Below, in pieces: positions 19,279 through 27,484 of a DNA stretch of 64,000 nucleotides (within the stretch, counting starts at the first letter, position 1; each line of letters begins with the position of its first letter). The stretch lies in the NCBI RefSeq assembly GCF_902497555.1, contig NZ_CABVGP010000003.1, positions 992,001 to 1,056,000 on the forward strand, given 5' to 3'. This stretch comes from Amycolatopsis camponoti (lineage in GTDB: Bacteria > Actinomycetota > Actinomycetes > Mycobacteriales > Pseudonocardiaceae). The position numbers were made by a program, and so were the translations under genes. Under the pieces are notes generated by a model. It worked only from the letters and a program-made list of their open reading frames with translations. It had not been told where the DNA came from and searched no databases.

Positions 19279-19614
19279 TTACCTTTCCGCCATCTTGGCG
19301 GCTTCGTTGAGCGCGGCGCGCAGCTGTCCGAGCTGGCCGGACGTCAACCGCGCGGTCTCGCCGGGGGGCGAGACCAGTACCACCTGGTTGTCCTCGACGA
19401 ACACCGTCACCGCGCGCTCGCGGCTGATGAGGTCGCCGCACTGCACGCGCCACACCAGCTGACCGCCTTCGTAGTGCCGGACGTTCGCGGTGCGGGGGTC
19501 CACCGCGGCAGCGGGGGTGACCGGGCGGACGGCGGAGAGAGGAGAGACCACCGGCCGAACGGCGCGGGTCGCCGTGCCGGCATGTCCCCCTGCGAACGAG
19601 TCCACGAACTCCAC
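19279..19614 (-). CDS. Small conserved hypothetical protein, 111 aa
   Basis: The protein has an N-terminal Ala/Val/Pro-rich stretch (to about residue 45), then a beta-rich segment (NVRHYEGGQLVWRVQCGDLISRERAVTVFVEDNQVVLVSPPGETARL across about 45-92) and a C-terminal helix, TSGQLGQLRAALNEAAKMAER. The start is GTG 19614, with AGAAGGG just upstream. It is the first gene of a two-gene unit with the zinc-binding protein and is divergent from the XRE-TPR regulator. No function can be assigned. The C-terminal helix looks suited to protein-protein contact. Confidence 0.7.
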   Translation of the reverse strand: MEFVDSFAGGHAGTATRAVRPVVSPLSAVRPVTPAAAVDPRTANVRHYEGGQLVWRVQCGDLISRERAVTVFVEDNQVVLVSPPGETARLTSGQLGQLRAALNEAAKMAER

Positions 19615-19949
19615 GCCCTTCTCCGCTCTGTCGTGCCTCCTTCGGAACCCTCGGGCTCCGAAGATGCCTTCTGCAACATCGCCTTGTCATAACCCTGCGG
19701 TTTTCGTAGCTCTCCGTGATCGCTACCGGTGTCCGGGCGGTGACGGAGATCTGACAACTACAGTGAGGTGCAACCGGCTGCGATAGAAGGTCGAAATGGC
19801 GTCATAGCGGTGACCGGACCGGGTTCCACGGTAAGCGGTCAACGGACTTCGCCCGGACCGATCAGGGCACCAGTTCGGCTGTTCACACGGTTTCGCCAGT
19901 TTGCTTACGCTGTTTCACAGACGCCCGACCGGACAGTGGAGGGGGCGCG
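19615..19949. other. Divergent promoter region, no gene seen
   Basis: About 335 bp between the small-protein pair and the XRE-TPR gene. It contains TACAGT near 19757 and a less GC-rich stretch (19880-19920, GTTTGCTTACGCTGTTTCAC) typical of actinobacterial promoters. A short plus-strand open frame from 19768 overlaps the regulator start and lacks a ribosome site, so it is not called. Confidence 0.45.
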
Positions 19950-21335
19950 ATGGACGCCAGTAACGGTGGCAGTGCCGAAGCCCGGCAGAGCCACGCAGTT
20001 CCCGCTGACGCGTGGGAGCAGCCGGAGATGAGAGCGGCTCTCGCGTCCCGCGAGATCAGCGCCGTCTACCGGCTCCTGCGCAAGCACGGTGTCTCGCAGC
20101 GCCAGATCGCCGCGATGACCGGCCAGTCCCAGTCCGAGGTGTCGGAGATCCTCAAGGGTCGCCAGGTCATGGCCTACGACGTCCTCACGCGGATCGCCGA
20201 CGGCCTGGGTGTCCCCCGTGGATACATGGGCCTCGCCTACGACGAGGCCACGGCGATACGCGTCGTCGGCTCCGCCGACGGCCAGCAGGCTGAGGAGGAC
20301 GAGTCCGTGAAGCGACGGAGGTTCCTCGCGCACGCCGCCCAGGTCACGATGGGTGCGGCGGTGTTCGGTCCGGAATCCGGCACGTGGTCGGCGGGGCCGG
20401 CCAGGACACCGGCGCCCGGGCGCATCGGCATGACCGACGTGCGCCAGGTGGAGGCCGCGACGCGCGCCCTCCGGGCGCTCGACTACCAGTACGGCGGCGG
20501 TTTCTGCCGTGACGCCGTGGTGGCGCAGCTGTCCTGGGGACAGCAGATGCTCGAGGCGCACGGCACGGACATCGTCAAGAACCGGCTGTACGTGGCGCTC
20601 GCCGACCTGCACTCGCTGGCCGGCTGGACGTCCTTCGACACCGGTCTGATGGACTCCGCCCGCGGCCACTTCGCGAACGCGCTGGACCTGGCCAAGCAGG
20701 GCGAGAACCACCCGCTGGTGGCCAACGTGCTGTACCGCATGGGCCGCGTCTACCTGCACCAGGACGCCCCGAACGACGCGCTGAAGCTGTTCCAGCTGGG
20801 CCAGATCGCCGCGCAGGAATCCGGCTCCGAGCTGGCGGTCTCCGTGCTCTGCGCGAACGAGGCCTGGGCCTACGCGATGATGGGCAACGAGGAGCAGGCG
20901 GTGAAGCTGCTCGGCCGGAGCAAGGACGAGTTCGAGCGCGCCAACCTGGCCGAGGCCGAGTCGTGGGTGAAGTTCTTCACCGAGACCGACGTCTACGCCA
21001 TGGTCGGCACCGTCCACACGGTGCTCGCGCAGCAGAACTCCGAGCACACGAAGTACGCCATCCCGGCGCTGACCAGGGCCGTCGAGTCCTACGACGACGA
21101 GATGGCCCGCTCCAAGACGTTCATGCTGAGCGCACTGGCCACCAACCACCTGCTGGACGGCGACCTCGACCACGGCGCCAAGGTCGGCGGCAAGGCCATC
21201 GACTGCGCCGAGGGCATCAAGTCCGAGCGGGTCAAGGACCGCATGCGGCCCCTGCAGGACGAGGCCGAGCGACGCCGCAACAACGCCGACGCCCGTGACC
21301 TCGCCGACCGGCTCAACGCTTTCTACGCCGCATAG
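19950..21335 (+). CDS. XRE-family regulator with C-terminal TPR-like domain
   Basis: A 461-residue protein. The HTH lies at about residues 42-90 (LLRKHGVSQRQIAAMTGQSQSEVSEIL, then KGRQVMAYDVLTRIADGL). A linker containing KRRRFLAHAAQVTMGAAVF follows, and from about 165 a helical repeat region with TPR-like pairs such as ARGHFANALDLAKQGENHPLVANVLYRMGRVY and DALKLFQLGQIAAQ. This architecture occurs in actinobacterial regulators of development or secondary metabolism that bind peptides or proteins through the TPRs. The start is ATG 19950 after GGAGGGG. The gene overlaps the kinase-like gene downstream by 41 bp. Confidence 0.9.
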   Translation: MDASNGGSAEARQSHAVPADAWEQPEMRAALASREISAVYRLLRKHGVSQRQIAAMTGQSQSEVSEILKGRQVMAYDVLTRIADGLGVPRGYMGLAYDEATAIRVVGSADGQQAEEDESVKRRRFLAHAAQVTMGAAVFGPESGTWSAGPARTPAPGRIGMTDVRQVEAATRALRALDYQYGGGFCRDAVVAQLSWGQQMLEAHGTDIVKNRLYVALADLHSLAGWTSFDTGLMDSARGHFANALDLAKQGENHPLVANVLYRMGRVYLHQDAPNDALKLFQLGQIAAQESGSELAVSVLCANEAWAYAMMGNEEQAVKLLGRSKDEFERANLAEAESWVKFFTETDVYAMVGTVHTVLAQQNSEHTKYAIPALTRAVESYDDEMARSKTFMLSALATNHLLDGDLDHGAKVGGKAIDCAEGIKSERVKDRMRPLQDEAERRRNNADARDLADRLNAFYAA

Positions 21336-22242
21336 CGTCGAAGGCGCCGGCGTCTTGGACGGCCGGTTCACCTCCGGCAAGTTGCGTGGCGTACTGGCCG
21401 AGACGTGCGCCCTGCTGGGTTTCGACCCGGCGGGCGCACGGCTGCTGCGGTTCACCAACAACGCGGTGTACGCGCTGGTCACCGCACCTTTCGTGATTCG
21501 GATCGTCGGTTCCACCCGGCTCCGGCACCGCGTCGAAACCGTGGTCCGCGTGGCCCGGCACTTCGAGCTTCACGACGTCCCCGCCATCCGGCTGCTCGAC
21601 ACCGTCGAGCAGCCGCTGCCGGTCGGCGGGCACCTGGTGACCGTGTGGCACCAGGTGCCGAGCATCGGCCGGCCGGCGACGTCCACCGACCTGGCCCAGC
21701 TGCTGCGCCGGGTGCACGCGCTGCCCGCGCCCGACGGTCTCGCCGAATGGGCGCCGTTCGCCGCGGTGCGGGCCCGGGTGTCCGACGCCGAAGAGCTCAC
21801 CGCCGGCGATCGCGCGTTCCTGCTCGAGCGCTGCGCCGAGCTGGAGGCCGCGCTGGCCGAGCTGGAGTTTCCGCTGCCCAGGGGCCTGGTCCACGGTGAC
21901 GCGTACCCGGGCAACGTCATCCCTGGCCCGGACGGTCCGGTGCTCTGCGACTTCGACTCGTCGTGCGTCGGCCCGCCGGAGTGGGACCTGACGCCGCTGG
22001 CGGTCGGCCGCGAGCGGTTCGGCGACCCGCCGGTGCGCTACCGGACGTTCGCCGCGGCGTACGGCTTCGACGTGACGTCGTGGTCCGGGTTCGCCGTGCT
22101 CCGGGCGATCCGCGAGCTGAAGCTGACGACGAGCGTGCTGCCGATCCTGCGCAGCCGGCCGCAGGTGCGGCCCGAGCTCCACCGCCGGTTGGACGACCTC
22201 CGGAGCGGCCGGGCGGACACGCGGTGGACCCGTTACCGCTGA
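21295..22242 (+). CDS. APH-family phosphotransferase (aminoglycoside phosphotransferase-like kinase)
   Basis: A 315-residue protein with the kinase-like APH fold. VIRIVGSTRLRHRVETVVRVARHF is the N-lobe, LVHGDAYPGNV carries the catalytic Asp (HGDxxxxN) and LCDFDSSCVGPPEWDL is the metal-binding DFD segment. Such proteins phosphorylate small molecules; despite the name, resistance is not implied. The start is uncertain: GTG 21295 overlaps the regulator gene by 41 bp, and TTG 21355 is an in-frame alternative with no better ribosome site. Close coupling to the XRE-TPR regulator suggests a shared pathway. Confidence 0.87.
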   Translation: MTSPTGSTLSTPHSVEGAGVLDGRFTSGKLRGVLAETCALLGFDPAGARLLRFTNNAVYALVTAPFVIRIVGSTRLRHRVETVVRVARHFELHDVPAIRLLDTVEQPLPVGGHLVTVWHQVPSIGRPATSTDLAQLLRRVHALPAPDGLAEWAPFAAVRARVSDAEELTAGDRAFLLERCAELEAALAELEFPLPRGLVHGDAYPGNVIPGPDGPVLCDFDSSCVGPPEWDLTPLAVGRERFGDPPVRYRTFAAAYGFDVTSWSGFAVLRAIRELKLTTSVLPILRSRPQVRPELHRRLDDLRSGRADTRWTRYR

Positions 22243-22452
22243 GCCGGATCTGTCACTTCGTGTGACCGGCGCCACAATCTGCACGTGCATTCGACGATGG
22301 CAAATGACCGTTCGTCGCTTCCGAAATGGGCTCGTCTCTGGGTAGAAAGTTCGGCCCGACGGGTCGCCCCCAATGGTCTACCCCTCATCCCAATGCGCAA
22401 GTTGCAGCTACTCGCCGTGACCTGGGATCGCTCTACCAGCGGGGAAGGGCTT
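22243..22452. other. Lower-GC intergenic stretch, function unknown
   Basis: Roughly 200 bp with clearly lower GC than the surroundings (for example AAATGACCGTTCGTCGCTTC). A frame from GTG 22285 reads MANDRSSLPKW-like residues but runs on into the antisense of the copD gene, so it is not called. It could be a relic or a regulatory RNA region. Confidence 0.3.
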
Positions 22453-23481
22453 TCAGGACGCGACGACCGGCGCCCGCGTCAGCGCCACGGCGAAGCCGAA
22501 CGCCAATCCCATGACGGTCAGCTCGAGCGTCGCCCACGCGGCGAGGGCCGTCCGGTTGTGCCGGACGATCTGCGGCATCAGCCGAAAGCGGGTGTACGCG
22601 CCGAGCAGCGCGATGACGCCGGTGCAGAGGAACTTCAGGAGGAAGAGCTGCCCGTACGGCGTCGTGAAGAGGGCCGCCCAGAATCCGATGGTCGGGTTGA
22701 GCGAGATCTCGACCAGCCCGTTGAACAGCCCGGTCGCCGCGGAAAGGACCAGGCAGAGCGTCGCGAGCTTCGAGAACCGGGGCAGCGCGTGCGCCAGGAG
22801 CGTCCGGTTCGCGACGAGGAGCACGGTCATCGCGCCGAGGCCGCCGGTCCAGGCGACGGCACTCATGACGTGCAGCTCCATCGAGATCATCGTGTAGTCG
22901 TGGTAGTTCCAGTTCGACGCGTGCCCGGTGACCGGCAACGGCAGCAGCGCGAACAGGCCGAGCCCGACGCGGACCTCGGCGGGCACCTTCTCGCCGAAGC
23001 GCAGCGCCAGCGCACCGATCCCGGCGTGGACGAGCGCGAGCGCCGCGACGATGACGAGCGCCTTGCCCGCGCCGACGTTCGCGATGTAGTCGCCGAGGTC
23101 GCCCGGCGAGAGCGTCGACGAGCCGGGCTTGTACTCCGCGGTCTGCAGGATCAGCGCGACGACGGCGGCCGTCGCCCAGACCAGCGCGGCCGCGACGCCG
23201 GCCGGCCGGGCCAGCCGCATGATCGGCTCGGTCAGCTTCGGCCGGTCGTAGCCGGCGAGCACCGACAGCAGCGCCAGGCCGATGGTCGTGACCGCGGCGA
23301 GGTCGAGCAGGACCCGCACGACCGGGATGCCGGCCGAGACCACCGCGTCGGGTTCCACGACACCGGGGACCGGGGTGGTGGACATGAGCGCGACGCCGAT
23401 GAGGGCACCGAGCAGCCCCGCCGTCACGACGCACAGCAGCGTCGAATAGCGGGGTTTCGCGGTGGTCTCGGCCTGGGTCAT
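22453..23481 (-). CDS. copD: CopD-type copper resistance membrane protein
   Basis: A 342-residue polytopic membrane protein with about 8-9 hydrophobic helices and the CopD core VTGHASNWNYHDYTMISMELHVMSAVAWTGG (about 185-215). The His residues in GHAS, YHDY and LHVM are the conserved candidate copper ligands. It lies in the inner membrane and is thought to move copper into the cytoplasm with CopC. It is the last gene of a four-gene copper unit; its start abuts the copC stop by one base, so they are co-translated. In Bacillus the same two domains are fused as YcnJ. Confidence 0.9.
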   Translation of the reverse strand: MTQAETTAKPRYSTLLCVVTAGLLGALIGVALMSTTPVPGVVEPDAVVSAGIPVVRVLLDLAAVTTIGLALLSVLAGYDRPKLTEPIMRLARPAGVAAALVWATAAVVALILQTAEYKPGSSTLSPGDLGDYIANVGAGKALVIVAALALVHAGIGALALRFGEKVPAEVRVGLGLFALLPLPVTGHASNWNYHDYTMISMELHVMSAVAWTGGLGAMTVLLVANRTLLAHALPRFSKLATLCLVLSAATGLFNGLVEISLNPTIGFWAALFTTPYGQLFLLKFLCTGVIALLGAYTRFRLMPQIVRHNRTALAAWATLELTVMGLAFGFAVALTRAPVVAS

Positions 23482-24029
23482 CAGTTCTTCTCTTCCACCG
23501 ACCGGCCCGAGCGCAGGGCCACCGTGAGCCCGATCGCCAGCAGCACGATGGCGCCGGCGATCCAGACCCAGATCGGCACCCCGGTCGAGCCCGGCTGCGG
23601 CGCGGCCGACGACGAGCTGCCCGGCGACTTCGCCGCGTCGACGGTCGCCGGCGTGCCGGTGCCCGCCGCGGTGAGGGTGAAGGTGAGCTCACCGGTCACC
23701 GGGTGGCCGTCCGCCGAGAGCACCCGGTAGCCGATGGTGTACTTCCCGGCCGGGCCGAGCGGCCGCAGGGGCGCGGTGAGGACGTTGTTCACCACGCTGA
23801 TCGGTCCCTCGGCCCACTGGCCGCCGCCGGGTCCGGTCACCGCGATCTGGTTGACGTCGGCGCCCTGCACGTACTGGTCGAAAGTCAGGCTGACCTTCTG
23901 CGGACCGGCGGCGACGGACGAGCCGTTCGCCGGGTCCGAGGAGATCAGCACGTTGTGCGCCAGCGCCGGGGTGGCCGTGCCGAGCACGGCCACCACCGTC
24001 AACGCCAGCGCGACGAGCGCCTTCCGCAT
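23481..24029 (-). CDS. copC: CopC-domain copper-binding exported protein
   Basis: A 182-residue protein. Signal peptide residues 1-24 end in TPALA and the predicted mature protein begins with His (HNVLISSDPANGS), the copper(II) ligand of CopC. SADGHPVTGEL (about 103-113) supplies the Asp and second His of the site. A Ser/Ala/Pro linker and a C-terminal helix (about 150-172, VPIWVWIAGAIVLLAIGLTVAL) anchor it in the membrane, with RSGRSVEEKN inside. It lies between ycnI and copD with 1-bp junctions. It probably delivers copper to CopD at the cell surface. Confidence 0.92.
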   Translation of the reverse strand: MRKALVALALTVVAVLGTATPALAHNVLISSDPANGSSVAAGPQKVSLTFDQYVQGADVNQIAVTGPGGGQWAEGPISVVNNVLTAPLRPLGPAGKYTIGYRVLSADGHPVTGELTFTLTAAGTGTPATVDAAKSPGSSSSAAPQPGSTGVPIWVWIAGAIVLLAIGLTVALRSGRSVEEKN

Positions 24030-24791
24030 TTAGCTGTTGCCTCCCGGCTTCGCGGTGGCCTTGCGGGCCCGGATGGTCGCGCCGGCTCCGACGCCGAGGC
24101 CGATGGCCCCGACGAGCAGGCCGGCCCCGCCGAGCCAGCGGGCCGTGTTGTCCGAGGTCGCCGCCGCGGCTTCAGTGTGCTCCCCGTTGGTGGACGCGGT
24201 GTTCGCGTCCATCGCGGCGTGGTCGCCGTCGCCCGCGGCCTTCGCGGCCAGCTTGACGGCCGGCGCCGGGTGCTCCGGCTCCTCGCCGCCCGCCGGGGTC
24301 GGCTGGTTCCAGTCGACGACCTTGCCATCACTGTAGGTCTGGTGGGCCGGGAACTCGACCTCGTCCACGTTGGTCGGCAGCGGACCGAAGCTCACCGAGA
24401 ACTCCTGGTAGTCGGTGGCTTTCAGCTCGTTGCCCGGCTGCGCGGTCCACGTCACCGCCGTGACGGCCTCGGTGATCTGCGTGCCGTTGTCCTTGGTGAT
24501 CGGGGTGGGCAGCTTGGACTTGGTCACCTCGGCGGTCCAGCCGGGCAGCGGCTTGGTCCGCACGCTGCCGATGCCGTAGTCGGCCTTGAAGTCGACGGCC
24601 ACCTTGGTGGTCATGGTGGTCGGTTCCTCGCTCGGCACGCGGAACACGATCGCCGCGTACCCGCCCTTCGTCGGCTGCGGGCCGTAGACGTTGGCGGTGA
24701 CGTGCGCGGAGGCGACGCCCGTGCCGAGGAGACCGGCGACACCGATGGTGGCGGCGAGGAAACCGGCGCGCTTGAAGACGTGCTGGGACAT
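24030..24791 (-). CDS. ycnI: YcnI-like (DUF1775) copper-binding membrane-anchored protein
   Basis: A 253-residue protein. The signal peptide ends GVASA, giving a mature N-terminal His (HVTANVYGPQPTKGGYA), the first ligand of the YcnI copper site in B. subtilis. A beta-sandwich with PSEEPTT, VTWTAQPGNEL and FSVSFGPLP covers about 30-165, followed by a linker rich in Glu/Ala/His (GDGDHAAMDANTAS) and a C-terminal helix (LGGAGLLVGAIGLGVGAG). Together with CopC and CopD it forms a copper acquisition/trafficking set. Its stop abuts the copC start. Confidence 0.92.
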   Translation of the reverse strand: MSQHVFKRAGFLAATIGVAGLLGTGVASAHVTANVYGPQPTKGGYAAIVFRVPSEEPTTMTTKVAVDFKADYGIGSVRTKPLPGWTAEVTKSKLPTPITKDNGTQITEAVTAVTWTAQPGNELKATDYQEFSVSFGPLPTNVDEVEFPAHQTYSDGKVVDWNQPTPAGGEEPEHPAPAVKLAAKAAGDGDHAAMDANTASTNGEHTEAAAATSDNTARWLGGAGLLVGAIGLGVGAGATIRARKATAKPGGNS

Positions 24792-24867
24792 GGGTTCACT
24801 CCTGATGAACGCAAAGATCGGGACAGCTCGGTTCGGGGACCGGGCTGGTGTGGGGGTCGAGCTGGGT

Positions 24868-25425
24868 TCAGGAGTGGACGGGCGGGCCGCGCCGCCCGCG
24901 GATCCGGCGCAGGTCGACGCCGACGAGGTGGCCCGGCGCGTCGACGCGCACCGGGACGAGCGCGGGGGCCGCCGCGATCGGCAGCGGGGTGAGCAGCCGC
25001 GGCAGGAACGCGCGCAGCACGGCCAGGACCGTCAGCAGCGTCGCGTCCGCGCGGGCGAGCAGGAGTGCGGTCAGCACGGTCGCGACGGCGTGCGCGGTGA
25101 CCATGCCGAGCCCGGTGCCGCCGGGCATCGCGCCCATGTCGTGACCGGCGTGGCCCTCGTGGCCGGCGAGCGTGGTGAGCAGCAGGTGCATCACGAGCTG
25201 GGCGGCACCGAGCAGGGTGAGCGTGGCGACCGCCCCGCGCGCCTTGCGGGCCAGCGCGGTCGCGGTCCAGCCGAAGAGACCGGTGAGCAGCACGGTCATC
25301 GCCGGGTCGGGCAGGCCGCCGTCGGCGAGCCGGTGGGCGGTCACGGAAAGCGCCGCGGCGCACACGGCGAGCAACACACCGCGGGTAGCACCGAGCACGG
25401 CGGGACGCCGTGCCGGAACGCTCAT
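24868..25425 (-). CDS. Small membrane protein with His/Met-rich loop in the copper operon
   Basis: A 185-residue protein with about four hydrophobic helices. Between the third and fourth lies GHEGHAGHDMGAMPGG, a His/Met/Asp cluster well suited to bind copper at the membrane surface. No named family was recognised. It is the first gene of the copper unit, 76 bp upstream of ycnI on the same strand. The start is taken at ATG 25425; the frame extends to 25503 but the upstream codons have no membrane-protein character. A role as copper sensor, acceptor or chaperone is inference. Confidence 0.75.
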   Translation of the reverse strand: MSVPARRPAVLGATRGVLLAVCAAALSVTAHRLADGGLPDPAMTVLLTGLFGWTATALARKARGAVATLTLLGAAQLVMHLLLTTLAGHEGHAGHDMGAMPGGTGLGMVTAHAVATVLTALLLARADATLLTVLAVLRAFLPRLLTPLPIAAAPALVPVRVDAPGHLVGVDLRRIRGRRGPPVHS

Positions 25426-25677
25426 GAGGAGCAGCCTAAGGGACCTGTTCCCGCGTGAACGTGTGATCCCGTGAAGTGAGCACACACCGAGTTCACGGAC
25501 CACGCCACGCCGTGGTTCAGGTCATTTCTTGCCGATCACGTCCGGAAAGGCCAAGGTGGGCGGAACCGGTGGGCCGAAACGGGGGTTTGGCCCGGCCTCG
25601 CGCTGGGTACTGAGCCGTCGGTCAGGAACTAGCCCGATCGGGTGAAGGCCTGCACAAAGGCGGGAGAGCGGACACGG

Positions 25678-26325
25678 ATGAACCTCTTCGACTACATCTC
25701 CGACCGGGCGAGCAAGCTCTGGCTGGAGGCTTACCTGCACACCAGCATGGTGGTGCAGTGCACCATCCTCGCGGCGGTCCTCGGCGTGCTGATCGGGGTC
25801 GCGGTCTACCGCAGCCCGATCGGTTCGGCGGTGGCCACGGCGCTGGCGAGCACGATCCTGACGGTCCCGTCGTTCGCCCTCCTGGGCCTGCTGATCCCGA
25901 TCTCGGGGCTCGGTCCGACCACGGCCGTCATCGCGCTGGTGCTCTACGGCCTCCTGCCGATCGTCCGGAACACCATCGTGGGTCTCGACGGCGTCGACCC
26001 GGCGATCACCGATGCCGCGCGCGGCATCGGCATGAGCCGCTTCGGCGTGCTCACCCGCGTCGAGCTGCGGCTCGCCTGGCCGGCGATCCTCACCGGCATG
26101 CGGGTGGCCACGCAGATGCTGATGGGCATCGCGGTGATCGCCGCCTACGCGAAGGGTCCCGGCTTCGGCGCCGAAGTCTTCTCCGGGCTCACGAACGCGG
26201 GGAGCACGAACTCCCTGAACCAAGCCGTCACGGGCACGGTCGGGGTCGTCATCCTCGCCCTGATCCTCGACGGCATCTACGTCCTGATCAAGCGCTTCAC
26301 CATTTCTAGGGGTGTCCGTGGCTGA
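25678..26325 (+). CDS. Osmoprotectant (betaine/choline-type) ABC permease 1
   Basis: A 215-residue permease with about 5-6 membrane helices. The EAA-like motif is DAARGIGMSRFGVLTRVELRLAWPAILTGMRVA, followed by GPGFGAEVFSGL, typical of OpuCB/ProW-type inner-membrane proteins. ATG 25678 follows GGGAGAG at 25662-25668; GTG 25642 is less likely. It overlaps the ATPase gene by 8 bp. The operon order permease-ATPase-permease-lipoprotein is that of OpuC/ProVWX importers for compatible solutes. Confidence 0.92.
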   Translation: MNLFDYISDRASKLWLEAYLHTSMVVQCTILAAVLGVLIGVAVYRSPIGSAVATALASTILTVPSFALLGLLIPISGLGPTTAVIALVLYGLLPIVRNTIVGLDGVDPAITDAARGIGMSRFGVLTRVELRLAWPAILTGMRVATQMLMGIAVIAAYAKGPGFGAEVFSGLTNAGSTNSLNQAVTGTVGVVILALILDGIYVLIKRFTISRGVRG

Positions 26326-27484
26326 GAACGAGGAAGTCTCCGGCGTCGAGATCGAGCTGGAGCACGTGACCAAGCGGTACCCCGGCACCCGCGAAGCGGC
26401 GGTCGACGACTTCTCCATGGTCGTGCCCGCCGGCAAGATCGTGGTCTTCGTCGGCCCGTCGGGCTGCGGCAAGACGACGACGATGCGGATGATCAACCGG
26501 CTGGTCCAGCCGACCTCCGGCAAGATCACCATCGGTGGTGAGGACGCGCTCAGCCTCGACGTCGACACCCTGCGCCGCCGGATCGGCTACGCGATCCAGC
26601 AGGCCGGGCTGTTCCCGCACTTCACCGTCGCGCAGAACATCGGCGTGGTGCCCGGTCTGCTCGGCTGGGACAAGAAGAAGGTCAACGACCGGGTCGAGGA
26701 GATGATGGACCTGGTCGGGCTCGACCCGGCCGACTTCCGCGACCGCTTCCCGCGCCAGCTCTCCGGCGGGCAGCAGCAGCGCGTCGGCGTCGCCCGGGCG
26801 CTCGCCGCGGACCCGCCGGTCCTGCTGATGGACGAGCCGTTCGGCGCGGTCGACCCGATCACCCGCGGCAACCTGCAGGACGAGCTGCTGCGGCTGCAGA
26901 GCGAGCTGAAGAAGACGATCGTGTTCGTCACGCACGACTTCGACGAGGCCGTGAAGCTCGGCGACAAGATCGCGGTGCTCGGCAACCAGTCGTCGATCAT
27001 GCAGTACGACACGCCCGAGGCAATCCTGGCCAACCCGGCGAACGACACGGTCGCCGGCTTCGTCGGCGCGGGCGCGTCGCTGAAGCAGCTGACGCTGCTG
27101 CGGGTCCGGGACGTCGAGCTGGCGCAGGACGCGCTGACCGCGTCGGTCGACGACGACCCGGCCGAGCTCCGCAAGAAGCTCGAAGACCAGCGCAAGCACT
27201 TCGCGCTGGTCCTGGACGCGCGCCGCCGTCCGACGCGCTGGGTGCACTCGCGCGACCTGAAGGCGGGGGCGTCGCTGGCCAACGCCGGCAAGCCGCTGCG
27301 GGACATCGTCAGCCTGCAGTCGACCCTGCAGGACGCGCTGGAGGCGATGCTCGCCGAAGGCGGCTCGGTGCCGGTGACCGGCGCGCGCGGCGAGTACGCG
27401 GGCACCATCCAGCTGGACACCGTGATCGCGACCATCCAGCAGCTGCGCGAGGAGCACACGAACGGCGAGGAGGTGTCCGCATGA
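26318..27484 (+). CDS. Osmoprotectant ABC ATP-binding protein, OpuCA/ProV type
   Basis: A 388-390-residue ATPase. It has Walker A GPSGCGKTT (about residues 45-53), a YAIQQAGLFPHFTVAQNIG Q-loop, LSGGQQQRVG signature, LLMDEPFGAVDP Walker B and VTHDFDEA. After about residue 245 a C-terminal region follows (RRRPTRWVHSRDL, LQDALEAMLAEGGSVPVTGARGEYAGTIQLDTV) that resembles a CBS-pair. In OpuA-type systems such domains gate transport by ionic strength. GTG 26318 is preferred because AGGGG at 26308-26312 is 5 nt upstream; GTG 26312 is also in frame. It is coupled to both neighbouring permeases. Confidence 0.92.
   Translation: MAENEEVSGVEIELEHVTKRYPGTREAAVDDFSMVVPAGKIVVFVGPSGCGKTTTMRMINRLVQPTSGKITIGGEDALSLDVDTLRRRIGYAIQQAGLFPHFTVAQNIGVVPGLLGWDKKKVNDRVEEMMDLVGLDPADFRDRFPRQLSGGQQQRVGVARALAADPPVLLMDEPFGAVDPITRGNLQDELLRLQSELKKTIVFVTHDFDEAVKLGDKIAVLGNQSSIMQYDTPEAILANPANDTVAGFVGAGASLKQLTLLRVRDVELAQDALTASVDDDPAELRKKLEDQRKHFALVLDARRRPTRWVHSRDLKAGASLANAGKPLRDIVSLQSTLQDALEAMLAEGGSVPVTGARGEYAGTIQLDTVIATIQQLREEHTNGEEVSA

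Noticed and set aside
21295..22242. Aminoglycoside resistance gene
   Set aside because: The APH fold is clear, but many APH-family proteins act on other small molecules and there is no resistance context, so resistance is not claimed.
22285..22452. Small protein starting MHSTMANDRSS
   Set aside because: The frame does not stop before entering the antisense of copD, has no ribosome site and matches nothing recognised.
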